Source: Spirodela intermedia (Eukaryota; Streptophyta; Magnoliopsida; Alismatales; Araceae). Taken from it: 64,000 nucleotides of DNA. The translations under genes and the position numbers were made by a program. The DNA lies in NCBI GenBank assembly GCA_902729315.2, contig LR746280.1, positions 67,001 through 131,000 on the forward strand, given 5' to 3'. Under the pieces are notes generated by a model. The model saw only the letters and a program-made list of their open reading frames with translations, was not told the DNA's origin and ran no database searches. Positions 1 to 11,600 of the stretch are shown piece by piece; the stretch's first letter is position 1, and the number at the start of each line of letters is the position of its first letter.

Positions 1-82
1 TGGGACTGGGGATAACCAAATAGTAACTAAGGGTCAAAAACCAATTTAAAGAGAAGCAAGAATCAGCAACACATATTCATAC

Positions 83-3000
83 TCCTCTTGAGTTATTATC
101 TTCAGACGGTAGTCATCACGTATAAGTGGCCGAAGCTCCTGTTGTCTGAAAAGTAGAAGACGAAATCATCGATTAATTTCTGCGCAACTGCTCCCTCCCC
201 TCCCCCCCACCACCCCCCGCAACCAAGATGGGTAGGGAGACTTACAGTCTTTCTGCGAATTGAGGAAACAAGGTACTCCCGCCAGTCAATATAATACTGC
301 AGACAGAAAATCCTATTTTAGAAAAAAAAAAATGATGGCATCTTCCAAGATAAGGAAAACTCGCAAAAAGAACCATTAGCAAATCATGTGACAACTAAAG
401 AAATTGCAAGACTACCTCTCAAAGAGTACAGGATGAAGGTGAGGGTGGCATGCATGGACAGCCCTAACAACGCACTCAGCGAGTCCTGCCTCATTCATTC
501 CTGCAAGAGTGCCGTTGCCATTCCATTAACTGCACTTAATATCATGTCGAAACAATCATTTTACCAAATTCAGACAACTAATCATCAGGACAAGACGCCC
601 AGAAAAGTAGACAGACGACTCGTCGTCTTTTACAAGCCCAGAATGATATATAAGCAACTATCTTGTTTATGCAAAATCTGAATATCCCTAGCACCATCTC
701 CGCTTCATGTTTGGAGCACAATCTATCGACAAGAAAAGAGGCCCAGGAAAACAACTGCTGTGCATGCCTATCAACCCCAAGTGTGTTACAGTGAACATGC
801 ATCAAAGATGAAATCTCGAAATAGGAAGATATAACTGTCTGAGCGTATTCTGTCCATCAAGAGAGATAACTGCCGCCTCACGATTCCACATATATTCGAG
901 TAGATACAATAAATACAATATAGTAAATCATCAATAACAAAACGTTAACATAGGAAATCATCAAGAAATAGATAGTCAAAAGGCCTAAGGAATATCCCAT
1001 CTGAAATGAATACTAAACAAACCCAGATCAGCGGGACGGAAAATCATCTCTGGCACAAGGAAGCGCTCATTTGTCATGTTAAACTCCTGCAAGAAAGAAA
1101 AATGTTTCATATGGAGAATTCCTGAAACGGAGAGGCGCAAAGGCACTTTATGATAGTTACGTTTTTTGTCAAATCGATTCTCCTATCCTTAGCTTTCTCT
1201 GTATCTTCCAAATGCGCGGTTCCTTCCCTTGTAGCAGCCAGTGGCAGTGACTGCACATCTCGGGAAGAAAGGAATCTCCATGCTTCATCCTTGTCTTTTA
1301 CAAAACCCTTTGTGCATGTAATTCCATCAGGCAAGACGTATGTGCATTTGAATGGATTGTCTTTACCTGACCTCCTATTGGACATGAAATAAATGATAGT
1401 AACCATTCTTGATATGGCCAACTAGGAAGAAGGTTATGCAAAAATATCTAGGAAATGACAAATATTAAAAGGTTATGATGAAATATACCGGTAAGAAAAA
1501 ATATCTGGCCCTAAATGGCCGAGTATCTGATCCCACACTTTGAATCAATGAACCAGAGCTCTTTTTACAACAAGGTTTACAATTGAGGAACCAAATTCTT
1601 TATCTCGATGTCATATGTTACCAATAAAGTTTGATTCTCAAATTTATTAAGCATGGTAGATATCAAGTGAAATTCAAATTCTCAAGCATAGTTTCAACTC
1701 AGATGACAATCACTGAACATTTTTTAGGATGATGGAATCAACTATTTATGAAAACACTAGAATAAAAGAAACTTGGGAAGAAAATGCGCCAATTAAATGA
1801 ATCACAAGACACAACAGAAGTCAAAACAGCAGACTACTACTGATCTAACCAGAACCTAGACGGAACCAAAAAAGAAAAGCCTAAAGAATGTAACAAAAAA
1901 AGGATTCTTATTTGCTTAACCATATGAAAGAGAGCTAAATCCTCGGGATCTCCCATGTTGCTACTAGGGATAAATTTCCTGATATTATAATGACTTTACA
2001 GGTAAAAATCGACTCATCAATGCTACAAAAAAGAAGCTCCCATAGCACGACGACTCCTGCAAAGAGATGAACTACAGTTCCCATCTTTGTTACTCAAAAA
2101 GGCAGTTGGAGTTTTCTACATGTCTTAAAGTTCCCAAACGCTATCACAGATGGACAACTTATCTTGGCATTCTCTACAGTTAGATCTTATTATAATAAGG
2201 AACATATTCGACCAAATTAAATCCTTCCACAAAAATTCAAAAACTGTCATCCTCGTGTACCTTGACACAATGAGTCCCCTTTTCTCAGAGCATCTCCAAA
2301 ATTCTATTAGCCCAGCTTGGGAACTTTCCAGTCACCACACCCTGTCCAGTAATTTCAAGCAATCGACACTGAAATTCAGGTTTTGTTAATTCTAATAATT
2401 TGCATGTCACATGTAAAGTAGACCACCAATCAATCATTACACCGTAATATTATTGTGAACAACTGAATGAATGCAGCCTGGCATGTCTATTCGAACTAAA
2501 ATTTCCCGTACAAGTGCCTTAAAAGTCATGGCTATTTACCCCATTTCACAGCTGTCTGGCGTATAACTTTGAAGCATCTATCCATACTAACAAACCTGAT
2601 GGTCGTCAATCTGTGTAAAAAAATCCGGTAACCCCATCTAAAGATGGTTTTACATTCGGATATAGTATCCACGGAAGAACGTGCAGCATTTTGGAAGATG
2701 TATTGAGTGAAGATTATGATGATAAAGGCATGACAACCTTCAAGAGAACAGTTTGTGTTTCAGTCAGATCTAGAAGCACGCATGGCCAGCACAACTACCC
2801 TGGGATGATGCACCTGGAAACATGAGGCTTCTATTTTTGGGACATATACGCCGCTTCCGGCGTTAAGCACAAAAATATTGAAGGATAAGAATAAGGGGTT
2901 CCGGGCATAGGCTAGCGTAGCAAAGAAGGCAGAAGCCATTTGAGATTATTGTCTCGCTGAAAACCAAAAATCTAAACCTATCCACAGGTTGGCATACTCA

Positions 3001-3913
3001 TGAGTCCAGGTGAAGTAGTATTGCGCTTCGACGTGGTCTGATAAGGAATTTAAAGAATCAGTCACAGAGGCAAGCAACAAGACGCCGGTGATGTATATCT
3101 GAGAAGTGACGGTGGTGAATGGATCGACGTGTGCAGCAGAATACACTCTGCCAGCGCGTAGGACGAAAGAGAGAAAAATAAATGGAATACAGCTAAGGGG
3201 GCGCGGTTCTACCTGGCAAGATGGAGGTCCCTGGTCACGTCTAAAGACACGAAGCAAAGCTTTTCCTTGGCATCATCGATGATGAAGGTCTCGTCCATCA
3301 CGTTGACAGAGCGGTAGGAAACCAGCTCCTTGAGGTAGTTGGTGAGAGCTTTTCCTCCGAGATCCAGCCTCCTCGCCCCATAGTTGAGAGTGAAATTCTG
3401 CAGAACCGGAGCAGCGTGGGTAAAGGAGAAGCCGCAGTCCACCACCAGACTGCATTGCGCAGTGGCAAGGGCTGGGCAGCGGCTGGCCTCGTAGAGGTGG
3501 ACGAGTGAGGGAGAGTCGGCGACGTAGAAGGACTGAAAGCCGAAGTCCTCGAAGACAAGCTCGTCGGTGGCGCGCTGTATGGAGGGGATATTGAAGAGAG
3601 GTTCAACAAGGAGGAGGGAAGTGTGGGCAGGGTCGGCATGGAGAAGGCCGCGGAGCACCCGATCCCAAACCTCCCGCTGGAGGTCGGTGTTAATGAGGTA
3701 GCCTCGGTCGAAGGGACGGCGAAGGGCCAAAGAGGTGACATCGACCTCGGGCGCCAGGAGTTGATCAGCCACCATCCAGCGTTTACCGCCGGCGCCGGCG
3801 GGTCGGCCGAGGCAGTTGGGCACAACTGCTACGGGGTCCCTATCGCCGCCGAAGCCCGCCTTACAGAGCCCGCCGCCGTTGTCGAGGACGATCACGCCTG
3901 AGGAGGAGGACAT
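83..3913 (-). CDS. ARP6: Actin-related protein 6 (ARP6), 3'-partial at window edge
   Basis: Subunit of the nuclear SWR1 chromatin-remodelling complex that exchanges H2A for H2A.Z (family knowledge; in Arabidopsis it represses flowering). Six exons fit together in phase: 3213-3913, 1161-1374, 1023-1086, 416-500, 246-296 and 83-145, all with GT-AG borders. Exon 1 starts at ATG 3913 and encodes 233 residues with the actin-fold start VVLDNGGG-like (IVLDNGGGLCKAGFGG), then NVMDETFIIDDAKEKLCFVS. Exon 2 carries CTYVLPDGITCTKGFVKD, exon 3 ERFLVPEMIFRPADLG, exon 4 GLAECVVRAVHACHPHL and exon 5 the nucleotide-fold loop LTGGSTLFPQFAERL. Exon 6 ends inside the ITQED motif, so the conserved C-terminus (about 45 residues in Arabidopsis) must lie left of position 1. 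Intron 1 is 1.8 kb. The ARP6-specific sequence between the actin core blocks separates it from conventional actin. No frame break is seen. Confidence 0.96.
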
Positions 3914-3925
3914 CGTCCGTCCCGC

Positions 3926-3949
3926 TCTCTCTCTCTCTCTCTCTCTAAC
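3926..3949. repeat. CT microsatellite in the ARP6 5' leader
   Basis: An uninterrupted run of about ten CT dinucleotides lies 15-35 bp upstream of the ARP6 ATG. Read on the gene strand it is a GA run in the 5' untranslated region or core promoter. GA/CT runs are common in plant 5' leaders; no specific function can be assigned. Confidence 0.85.
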
Positions 3950-4850
3950 TCGCGATCGTTTGCCTGCTCGCTTTGTCTTCGCGCTCGTTTGTGCAGAACG
4001 GCGTTGTCCCGCGTGTTCCCACCGTCTAACTTCATAAATTCCACGTATTCAGGGTTTGAAGTAATGACTTCCGAGGGGCATTGGTCTTTAAAGAAGGTGG
4101 CGAGCATGTAATAGGAAATAAGGCATGACATTCATATATGTATGAATTATATATTATGGGGCTATTATTATTATTGCTATTTAATCAAATGATTTACTGA
4201 GAACTAAACATTTAAAATTAAGACATCTCATAGGAGTATAGGTTAAATGTAGTTATACGTAGAGACTGGATCTTAATTTAATTTTATGATGGACACAATT
4301 AGAAAATGATATTAAGATATAATAAATAATTTTAATCTATAGAGTCATATAAGGCTAAAGTCATTTCGGGAGTATTCCATCACTCCAAAGAAGCTAGAGT
4401 ATGTGATTCATTGGAACACTAACCAGCCGCACAAGAAAATTAATATCTAACCAAATTTCATATACATTTGTGATACTAAATATGTGAAAACTATATGATA
4501 TGTCATGTGAAGAATAAGTTGGTTCACAATTTTTTTGGTTATTTGACAAAAGTTATTAATATTTATCTATCATACCAAGATATCAATTACAATTAATATT
4601 ATTCTCCAAAGATAAAATATTAATGTTGTGTTGAATATCTTGTGAGAAGAAATATTATTATTTGAAAATAAACTTTACTATGAAATTTATAAAAGGTTCA
4701 TTATGTTGTTATTTATTAATTTTCAAGTTGTGTTGTTAATATTTCTACCATTAATTTCATTCCTATGTTTAATGTCAATAACTTAAAAACATAGAAGAAG
4801 AATGTAATAATTGTTCTCAATGTCATATATATAAACCTTACGCTAAGGAT
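3950..4850. other. AT-rich intergenic DNA upstream of ARP6
   Basis: The first 100 bp are GC-rich and probably belong to the ARP6 promoter or leader. From about 4100 the sequence becomes strongly AT-rich, with no open frame above about 80 codons and no motif I can assign. It grades into the decayed copia element to the right. An LTR for that element may be hidden here, but I could not pair one. Confidence 0.5.
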
Positions 4851-7500
4851 TGATCGATATATTACTATTATATAATCCAACTCTCATGAGGCAAAAAGAA
4901 ATGCAAAAAAATAGGATCAATCAAATTGCATTAATTTTTGGATCATGAAACATGTCATTTTAGAAGCATTTAAAGGCACTATATCCAAAGAGATCATAAT
5001 AGCCAAAGTTTTTCCTAAAGAAAATTGGGAAAATATTAACTAAGAATGATAAAGTCAACATCAGTACAATCTTGACAACTCTGATCTCGATGAGGTAAAA
5101 ATGAAAAGAAAAATTAAGGGAGTATATTTTGCTAATGTCTCACCTTGTTTCAAAACAAAATATATTTAAGTATGAGATATTTGAAGATTTTCTCTTACAT
5201 TTAATTTTAATTTATCTTCCTACATAATTTAATCAATCTAAGGTAAGCTATAATTGTGAGAGGAATAAATAGTCCCTTAATGAGTTCATCTCACATTGTA
5301 TATGATAAAAAAAGATTGAAACAAGAGAGATCCAAAAGTGTTCTTTTGGCTATGACTTTGAAAGACAAGGTTAATAATAAACAAAAAGACTGAACATGCA
5401 GATGGACCGCTACTAAATAAATAGGAAAATAAGTAATATAAAGAACATACTTATTTCTTTTACAAATATGGTGAATACAGAAATAACGTTTACATCAAAT
5501 ATCATACTTTACATACAATGAAAGATTACTTTCTCACTTTAATTAGTTCATGAGTTAATTTATCCTTTTTACTCTAATACATACTTGGTAGATAGACATC
5601 GGTGCTACTATTCAAAAAAATATGTTTATCAAGAATTATCTTCACTATCAAAAGTCAATTCATGGTAAATAACACATTTATACAAATAATGAAAGCATAG
5701 TGGAAGTAGAGGCAATATGGACTCTTGAGTGTTAGGTAACATTTCTAAAAAGAGAATTGAAAAATATGTCTGAAATACTTCTCAACTCATTTTACTATGA
5801 AGTTTTTGACATGAGTGTTAATAATATCAATGGGAAGATAACAAGTATTGTCAGATCATGTGCTAATTAGGTATTTGATATTATAAAACTAATTCATATA
5901 AATATTTATGGGTCATTTTCTATGAATTTTTAAATATGTCAAAACTATTCTTGGTATTTTTAATATGACTATTTGTATCTTATTCATGAGAAGTTGACAA
6001 TCATTAAATGTTTTCAAGTTGGCTCTCACCAAATGTTGAGAATCAACTAAATAAAAAGATTTAGGTCATCAAAACAGATTGAGGTGATGAATAGAATGAT
6101 AGATATGATATATCCGATGAACAATATTAATGAACTTTCACAAATGTATAGAAAATATTGTATTAACCCTCAATAAGTCATATTAAGATCCCTAAGTATA
6201 CATAGTGTTGCTAAGTAATGAAATAAGACACTTAGGGACATGATAAAAAATATAATTATTAAATCAACTTTACTAAAAATATGTGCGAATAAATATTAAA
6301 GATTGCATTTTTTTACTACATAAAGTTTCAACTAAAATATTTATTAGAACCTCTTATTAGGTTTATACATGTAAAAAGCCTAATTTAAAGTAGTTGTACA
6401 TGAGGTTGTTTAACAGAGACAATACCTTAAAAGCCCATTGAAAGGGATTTTGGATCCAAAACTATTAATTTTTATTTTGGTAAATATCACAATAGGTAAA
6501 GCAGTCATAAGTTTTGCAATCCCACAATTAAGTCTATTTTGAAGAAAAAATTATATAGTTCTTTGAAAGAGGTTTAGTTTTTAGGAGAAGATAAGATTAC
6601 AGACATTGTTTATGATTCCACAACTAAGGGTTACTATTAACAATGCTTAAGATGAAATTATCTTAATTTTAATTATTCAAGAATCAACTTTGAATGAAAA
6701 CAATATTTCTCATACCTCTCATTTCTAAAAAATAAACTCAACATTCTCAATAACTATTATCATTAAGGAGATCTACTAGAGAAATGAGAAGTGTGATTCT
6801 ATAAATTTATATTATTTTTTTCTAGAAGCATGATATCAACATCAGAATGATGAAAGATGATCTAATCAACTTTCATCAAGTCATGTAATGTTATAATATT
6901 AAAAAGTAGATTGATGTCATGAATGAAAAGATTAAATATATTAAATACAATGATATTTAAGATCTTATCTTATTTTATGAAGTTAAAAAGATTATTTCTT
7001 GTAAATGAATTCTTAAATAAAAAAAATAAAATTAAAGAATAATATGGAGAGAGAGAGAAGATTCATCTCGTGGCTAAGTGATTTATTCAAATAAAAGCTG
7101 TGTTGACTATAAAGAGGTTTTATCTCCAGTTTTATGAAAAGCCACTTTAGAATAATAATGACATAAGTGGTACATTTAAATCTTAAGTTACGTCAAATGA
7201 ATATAAAGAATGTGTTTCTCAATATTGATATAAAATAAATTAATTTATATAGAAAAATAATGTTAGAAAAACTTAAAGAAAATGATATGCAAATTAAAGA
7301 TATCTATCTATGGGCTCAAGTAAACTTATTGTCAATAGTATCACAGGTTTTATCAAGTTACCATCTGATTTGATTTTGAGATAAATATGATTGATGATTA
7401 TGTATATTATAAGTTTCGTAGGAATAAACATATTTTCATGATTTTATATGTTGATGACATATTGTTTGCCACTAACCATATAATTAATTTAATATAGGAT
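4850..7500 (+). mobile_element. Decayed Ty1/copia retrotransposon (copia-1)
   Basis: Translating short stretches in changing frames gives, in the right order, relics of a copia polyprotein. A gag-like stretch lies at about 4900-5040. A protease start with a damaged DSGAT-type motif (IDIGAT) lies near 5590, followed by VEVEAIWTLE near 5700. An integrase core region occurs at 5890-6120, and an RT entry similar to VDYKEVLSPV near 7110. The RT active-site motif YVDD is intact at 7447-7458. Stop codons and frameshifts occur throughout, so the element is dead. RNase H is not recognisable after 7500. I could not identify paired LTRs or a target-site duplication, so the borders are approximate. Confidence 0.8.
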
Positions 7501-8574
7501 TACCGCTAAAGATTTTTGTGACTAGCAGCATGACTCTCTAGAATCTTTAACTAATGCAATGCAATTAGTTAACACTTAAGGACCATGTGATTCCAGCCTT
7601 CTAGAGTCAAAGGTCGATGTTGAGTATTTTGTAAGAAGGATTGATTTTCAGTACTTGCAACACGACCAAAAAGTATTTAGCATCTTCTAAAGGGTAACAA
7701 AAAACATCAAAACTTGAAAATTAATGCATGATCATCCTATTCATAAATGATCTGTGACATATGTAAGCGGATGAGTAAACCCATATTGAGATAGTTTTGG
7801 ATCCCACCTACAAAGGTCTGTTGGCTACGATTCCATGATGAAATCAGATGCCATCCGCATACCCATTTGACAATCATCAATCGCAGAGAAGGTAGAGATG
7901 GTTGTGAGGTTCCAAGAGCCCTGCGGTAGAAGCTGAGGGGTACACAGCCGTTGATTGACACATTGGGACTTTATTATTATAATCGCTAAATTGTGGCGTG
8001 CCATCTCTCAGAATGGGCGCTCTTCAGAAATTTTATCTGAGCAGATATGAGCATGATGACTACTTGTCATCCCTTGTACATCGACCAAGTGTCGGGCTAG
8101 TGAGGCATCATGGGGGTCCTCTCGGATTTGGAACACCGCCGTTCCACGCACAAAAGAGTGGCAGAGCATCTCTACCGTAGCATCTCAACGTGCGCAACCT
8201 CACTTTCTCGCAATCGTTTGCACTTGTATGAAATTTGTGGACGAAATCCCCGTTTAAAGCATTGATTTGAATGCGTAGATCCCCCCCCCCCACCCCCACA
8301 CACACAATGACATACGTTAGCCTCTACACAGGCTCCGCAGCATACTAGTGCCGGCGGTCATTCGTCTGCTTCTGGACATGATTGCGGGTGCCCCCTTTTT
8401 CTGAAAATACGGTCGTGATACTTCTTATGTTCTCGCGGATGAGAATCTCCTTACGAGTCGATACGGTGGATGTACCGAATGGTTTACTTCCAACGTAATA
8501 AGAAGCTCTTAGCCGAAGTTGAGAATGTTCCAACGTAATTTAGTCAACGGCGATTAGTTCGGGGTTAAGAATGT
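7501..8574. other. Intergenic DNA without recognised gene
   Basis: No supported gene is present. The stretch changes from AT-rich to mixed composition. It contains a C-rich tract at about 8281-8298 followed by a short CA run to 8307. The small open frames on both strands lack recognisable motifs. Confidence 0.5.
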
Positions 8575-9141
8575 TCTAATGTACAGTTATCTTTGAAGGA
8601 AATATCTGATAGAAAGCTGAAGTGAATAAATCCAGCATTCCGCCCCGATCCAAACGACGCCCACTTGTTCCCGTCTCGACTACGACCCACCGGGTGATCT
8701 CGTGTCCGCGTCCGGCTGCGTTGTTTGCGAGGAGGGAGGTCAGGGTGCTTGTTCGGTTCAGAGCGTACAGATGTGGTCGGCCAGCCCGTCCCCCACCCCC
8801 CCCTCCTCCCAACCCAACAAGTCCCCTTGGGCCTTCGACCCCTAAAGCAGATCCAAAATAGTACCTTCTCCCCTCCTCGCTGCTCTTCCTCTCTCCCCGC
8901 CCCTCCCCCGGGTCTCCTTTAGCAACCGAGGCAAACCTGGCGGCGGCAACTCGCTAAGGGAGGAGGTAAAGGAGAGGGCCGCAGTGTCATCCCTTTCTTT
9001 TTCTCCCTTCTCTTCGCTCTGGTTTAGGGCCTCGCCGTCAACGAGCTCCTCATCTCTGGCCGCTGTTGAGGAGCGCTTCCCCCGGATTGGAGACGAGATA
9101 GTGAGGTTTCGCTCCCGTCGAAAGTCTCCCGTGGTACGGAG
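8575..9141 (+). promoter_or_regulatory. Probable promoter and 5' leader of the 9142 gene
   Basis: GC-rich and pyrimidine-rich DNA (CCCACCCCCCCC-like and TCTCCCC tracts) immediately precedes the first exon. This is the usual appearance of a monocot 5' leader. The open frames here on both strands are by-products of the GC content. No TATA box could be fixed with confidence. Confidence 0.4.
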
Positions 9142-11025
9142 ATGCCGCGCCCGGGGCCGAGACCGTACGAGTGCGTCAAGAGGGCCTGGCACAGTGACCG
9201 GCACCAGCCCATCCGTGGATCCCTCATTCGCGAGATCTTCAGGTGGGTGCCTCGGCGTTGGTCTGGATACCCTTTTCCTTATATGGTTAGATTTTTCTTT
9301 TACTCGTTTGTTCCATGGTGATCGGGATCACTCCATGAACTTTGTCGGAGGGCTGGGGCTTTGAGGGCTCCTCCCTAGCTCTCCTAGCCCATTATTCATT
9401 TATCTTGCCATTGACCGTCGGGATGATCTCATTGTCCTTCCATCTCTCTCCGCCCCACTCTCAGGATAGCAAACGAGATCCACAGCCCGGCTACACGGAA
9501 GAATAAGGAATGGCAGGAGAAGCTTCCCTCCGTCGTCTTCAAGGCCGAGGAGATCATGTACTCCAAGGCCAGCTCCGAGGTGTGCTAAAGAGGATAAAAA
9601 TGCCTGAGGCATCGATCCGCCACGCTCTCTGGTCAATTTTGCTCAATTTTTGCTTATGTTGGTTAGGATGAATATGTGGACCTGAGTAATCTTTGGGAGC
9701 GAGCCAACGATGCCATCGACACCATCATCCGCAGAGACGACGTCAACGAGAGCGGTAACCTGCTGCTCCCCTGTATTGAAGGTAACCTCTCCCTCGCCAA
9801 GCATCACTCAACCGCCATCTGTTCGAGAAGTATTTGCTTTGGCAGATGCACATTCCCTCGTGCTCCATCTCTGAGTCCGCGCACATGGCTTGCCCGGTGG
9901 ACCCTCCATCTTTTCATCTACTCTCCATGTTCACCTTTTTCCCCATTTCTATGGTCAGCGGCGCTTACTCTGGGTTGCATTCCCAGAAGAGCCTCACGAA
10001 GTCAACGTCACAGCAACCCAAGGTGTTACTTGAGCTCCGGCACAGAAGAATCCCTCAGGACCTCCGCATCTTCTCAAAATATCACTGATGGCAATAAACC
10101 CCTGCTGGGTCCTGTCCCATATTCACTGCGACCCTCAATGATTGCTTGCCCTGGTAATCTTCAGGCCGCCAACACTCAATTCACATCATGGTTCTTGGCC
10201 ACAGACTGTCCTCAAGCAGTGGCAAGTGATTTCTTTCTAGAAATGCGATCTGCTGGTCTAGTCCCTTCGACTGATCAGAAAGCCTCCATCCCAATTTCTT
10301 GCCCAGGCTTTCAGTTTATGACTGACGATCCTCCCCTCTACAAGATGGACAAAACCCTGTTGGGCTCCTGCGAACAAGTAAGCTGTGGTCGTGTGTATCC
10401 CTTGTATTACGGTACCCCCAATCAGAACGTGGAATCCTGTTCTTCCTTTCGAGAGCCCTTGGACTCAAGCTGCAATGGCATGACCGTTGGTGGTGTTCCC
10501 TATGGTTCATCTGCCGGGCAGATTGGCGGGAAGACTTTGCGGGGTAGTGATAAGGGCCGCAGTGCTCAGAATGAACCGTCAAATCTAAGGGATAAACCTG
10601 AGATTATAGCCGATGGGGAATGTGACTTGTCACTACACTTGAGTCTGCCATCTACAACTTCCACGGGTGCGGACCACCGTTGGGCTCCTGAAATCGAAGA
10701 CATGGGATCAAGTAGTTCCCTTGATGGTAGCAAGTTCCACGAGATGCCCCAAAATCAAGTTAGAGCCGTTAACTTTGAGTGTCGGTTCTCATCTCCCCAA
10801 AACCACAACGGGCTATTTTTTAACCCTCCTGAGGTGCCTGGTGAACCACTGGAGTCCTGCTCCAGCAAGCGGAGCTTTGAGGATGAAGATGCTCTCTATG
10901 TGGATACTTTGGACAGGAGACGCAGGGCTCTACATGATGATTCTGTTGATTATGGTCATTTTCGGTTGAAGCAGAGACCTCCACCTGGCCGGCTGTTCCA
11001 CAGATCTGACAGGCGTGGCTCTTAG
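9142..11025 (+). CDS. Conserved plant-specific protein of unknown function (MPRPGPRPYECV family)
   Basis: Four exons join in phase into 465 codons plus stop: 9142-9242, 9465-9579, 9667-9781 and 9959-11025. All borders are GT-AG. The protein starts MPRPGPRPYECVKRAWHSDR, followed by HQPIRGSLIREIFR, then NKEWQEKLPSVVFKAEEIMY, then a WERANDAIDTIIRRD block and LGCIPRRASRSQRHSNPR. This N-terminal third is what I recognise as strongly conserved in land plants. The remaining ~300 residues are Ser/Pro-rich and probably disordered, with a basic DRRRRALHDD stretch near the C-terminus. No catalytic motif, signal peptide or membrane segment is visible. From memory it resembles the Arabidopsis ASG1 (ALTERED SEED GERMINATION 1) group; I cannot verify that and leave the symbol empty. 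The start is set by the conserved MPRPGPRPYEC opening. Confidence 0.88.
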
Positions 11026-11600
11026 TGTTGCCGAGGTACCCATCCTTTAACCTTGTACGATATATCGTGGGAATTTTGTTGTGTGATGCTCTTTTGTGCC
11101 TTGATGAACATTAATTTTACAAGCATTTTGTAAATTTGTGAGCCTAGTGCTTCTTAATCCAGTATTTTTCTCATTTCTTCGAGGCAAAAAGTCGCCATTC
11201 TTTAGTGCCTTGCTGATTGGATCTCACCCTCAACCCACTTGTTGGTAGTCTATGTTCATAGAAATTTCATGTTCACCGCTGTGCTGTGGGCGTTTGTCAC
11301 TTCCCATGCATTTTTCTGATATGTTGTATTATTACGAGGCGATTTTTATCTAGCTAAATGGACCCTGAAGAACTTCGTCACTGCTGCTATCTTCGCTGCA
11401 AACTTTCTGTGGCACCATTTCAGTCCGGCTTTCAAGATTTTTGGCGCTTGTTTCCCTTGAAATTTGTGCATCGTTTTCCTCGGTGTGGTTTCGGGAATTC
11501 TTCTGCACTTACAAGTGCATCGTTTCTTCTTCTAGGCCAACAGGTGAGGTAATTGCCCCGACATCTGTCTTGTGCATGGCGGTGGATATGCACGACTGCC
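11026..11600 (+). other. Probable 3' untranslated region of the 9142 gene
   Basis: Downstream of the TAG stop the sequence turns T-rich, with no conserved continuation of the frame. That is typical for a plant 3' UTR. I found no unambiguous AATAAA and cannot set the cleavage site. Confidence 0.4.
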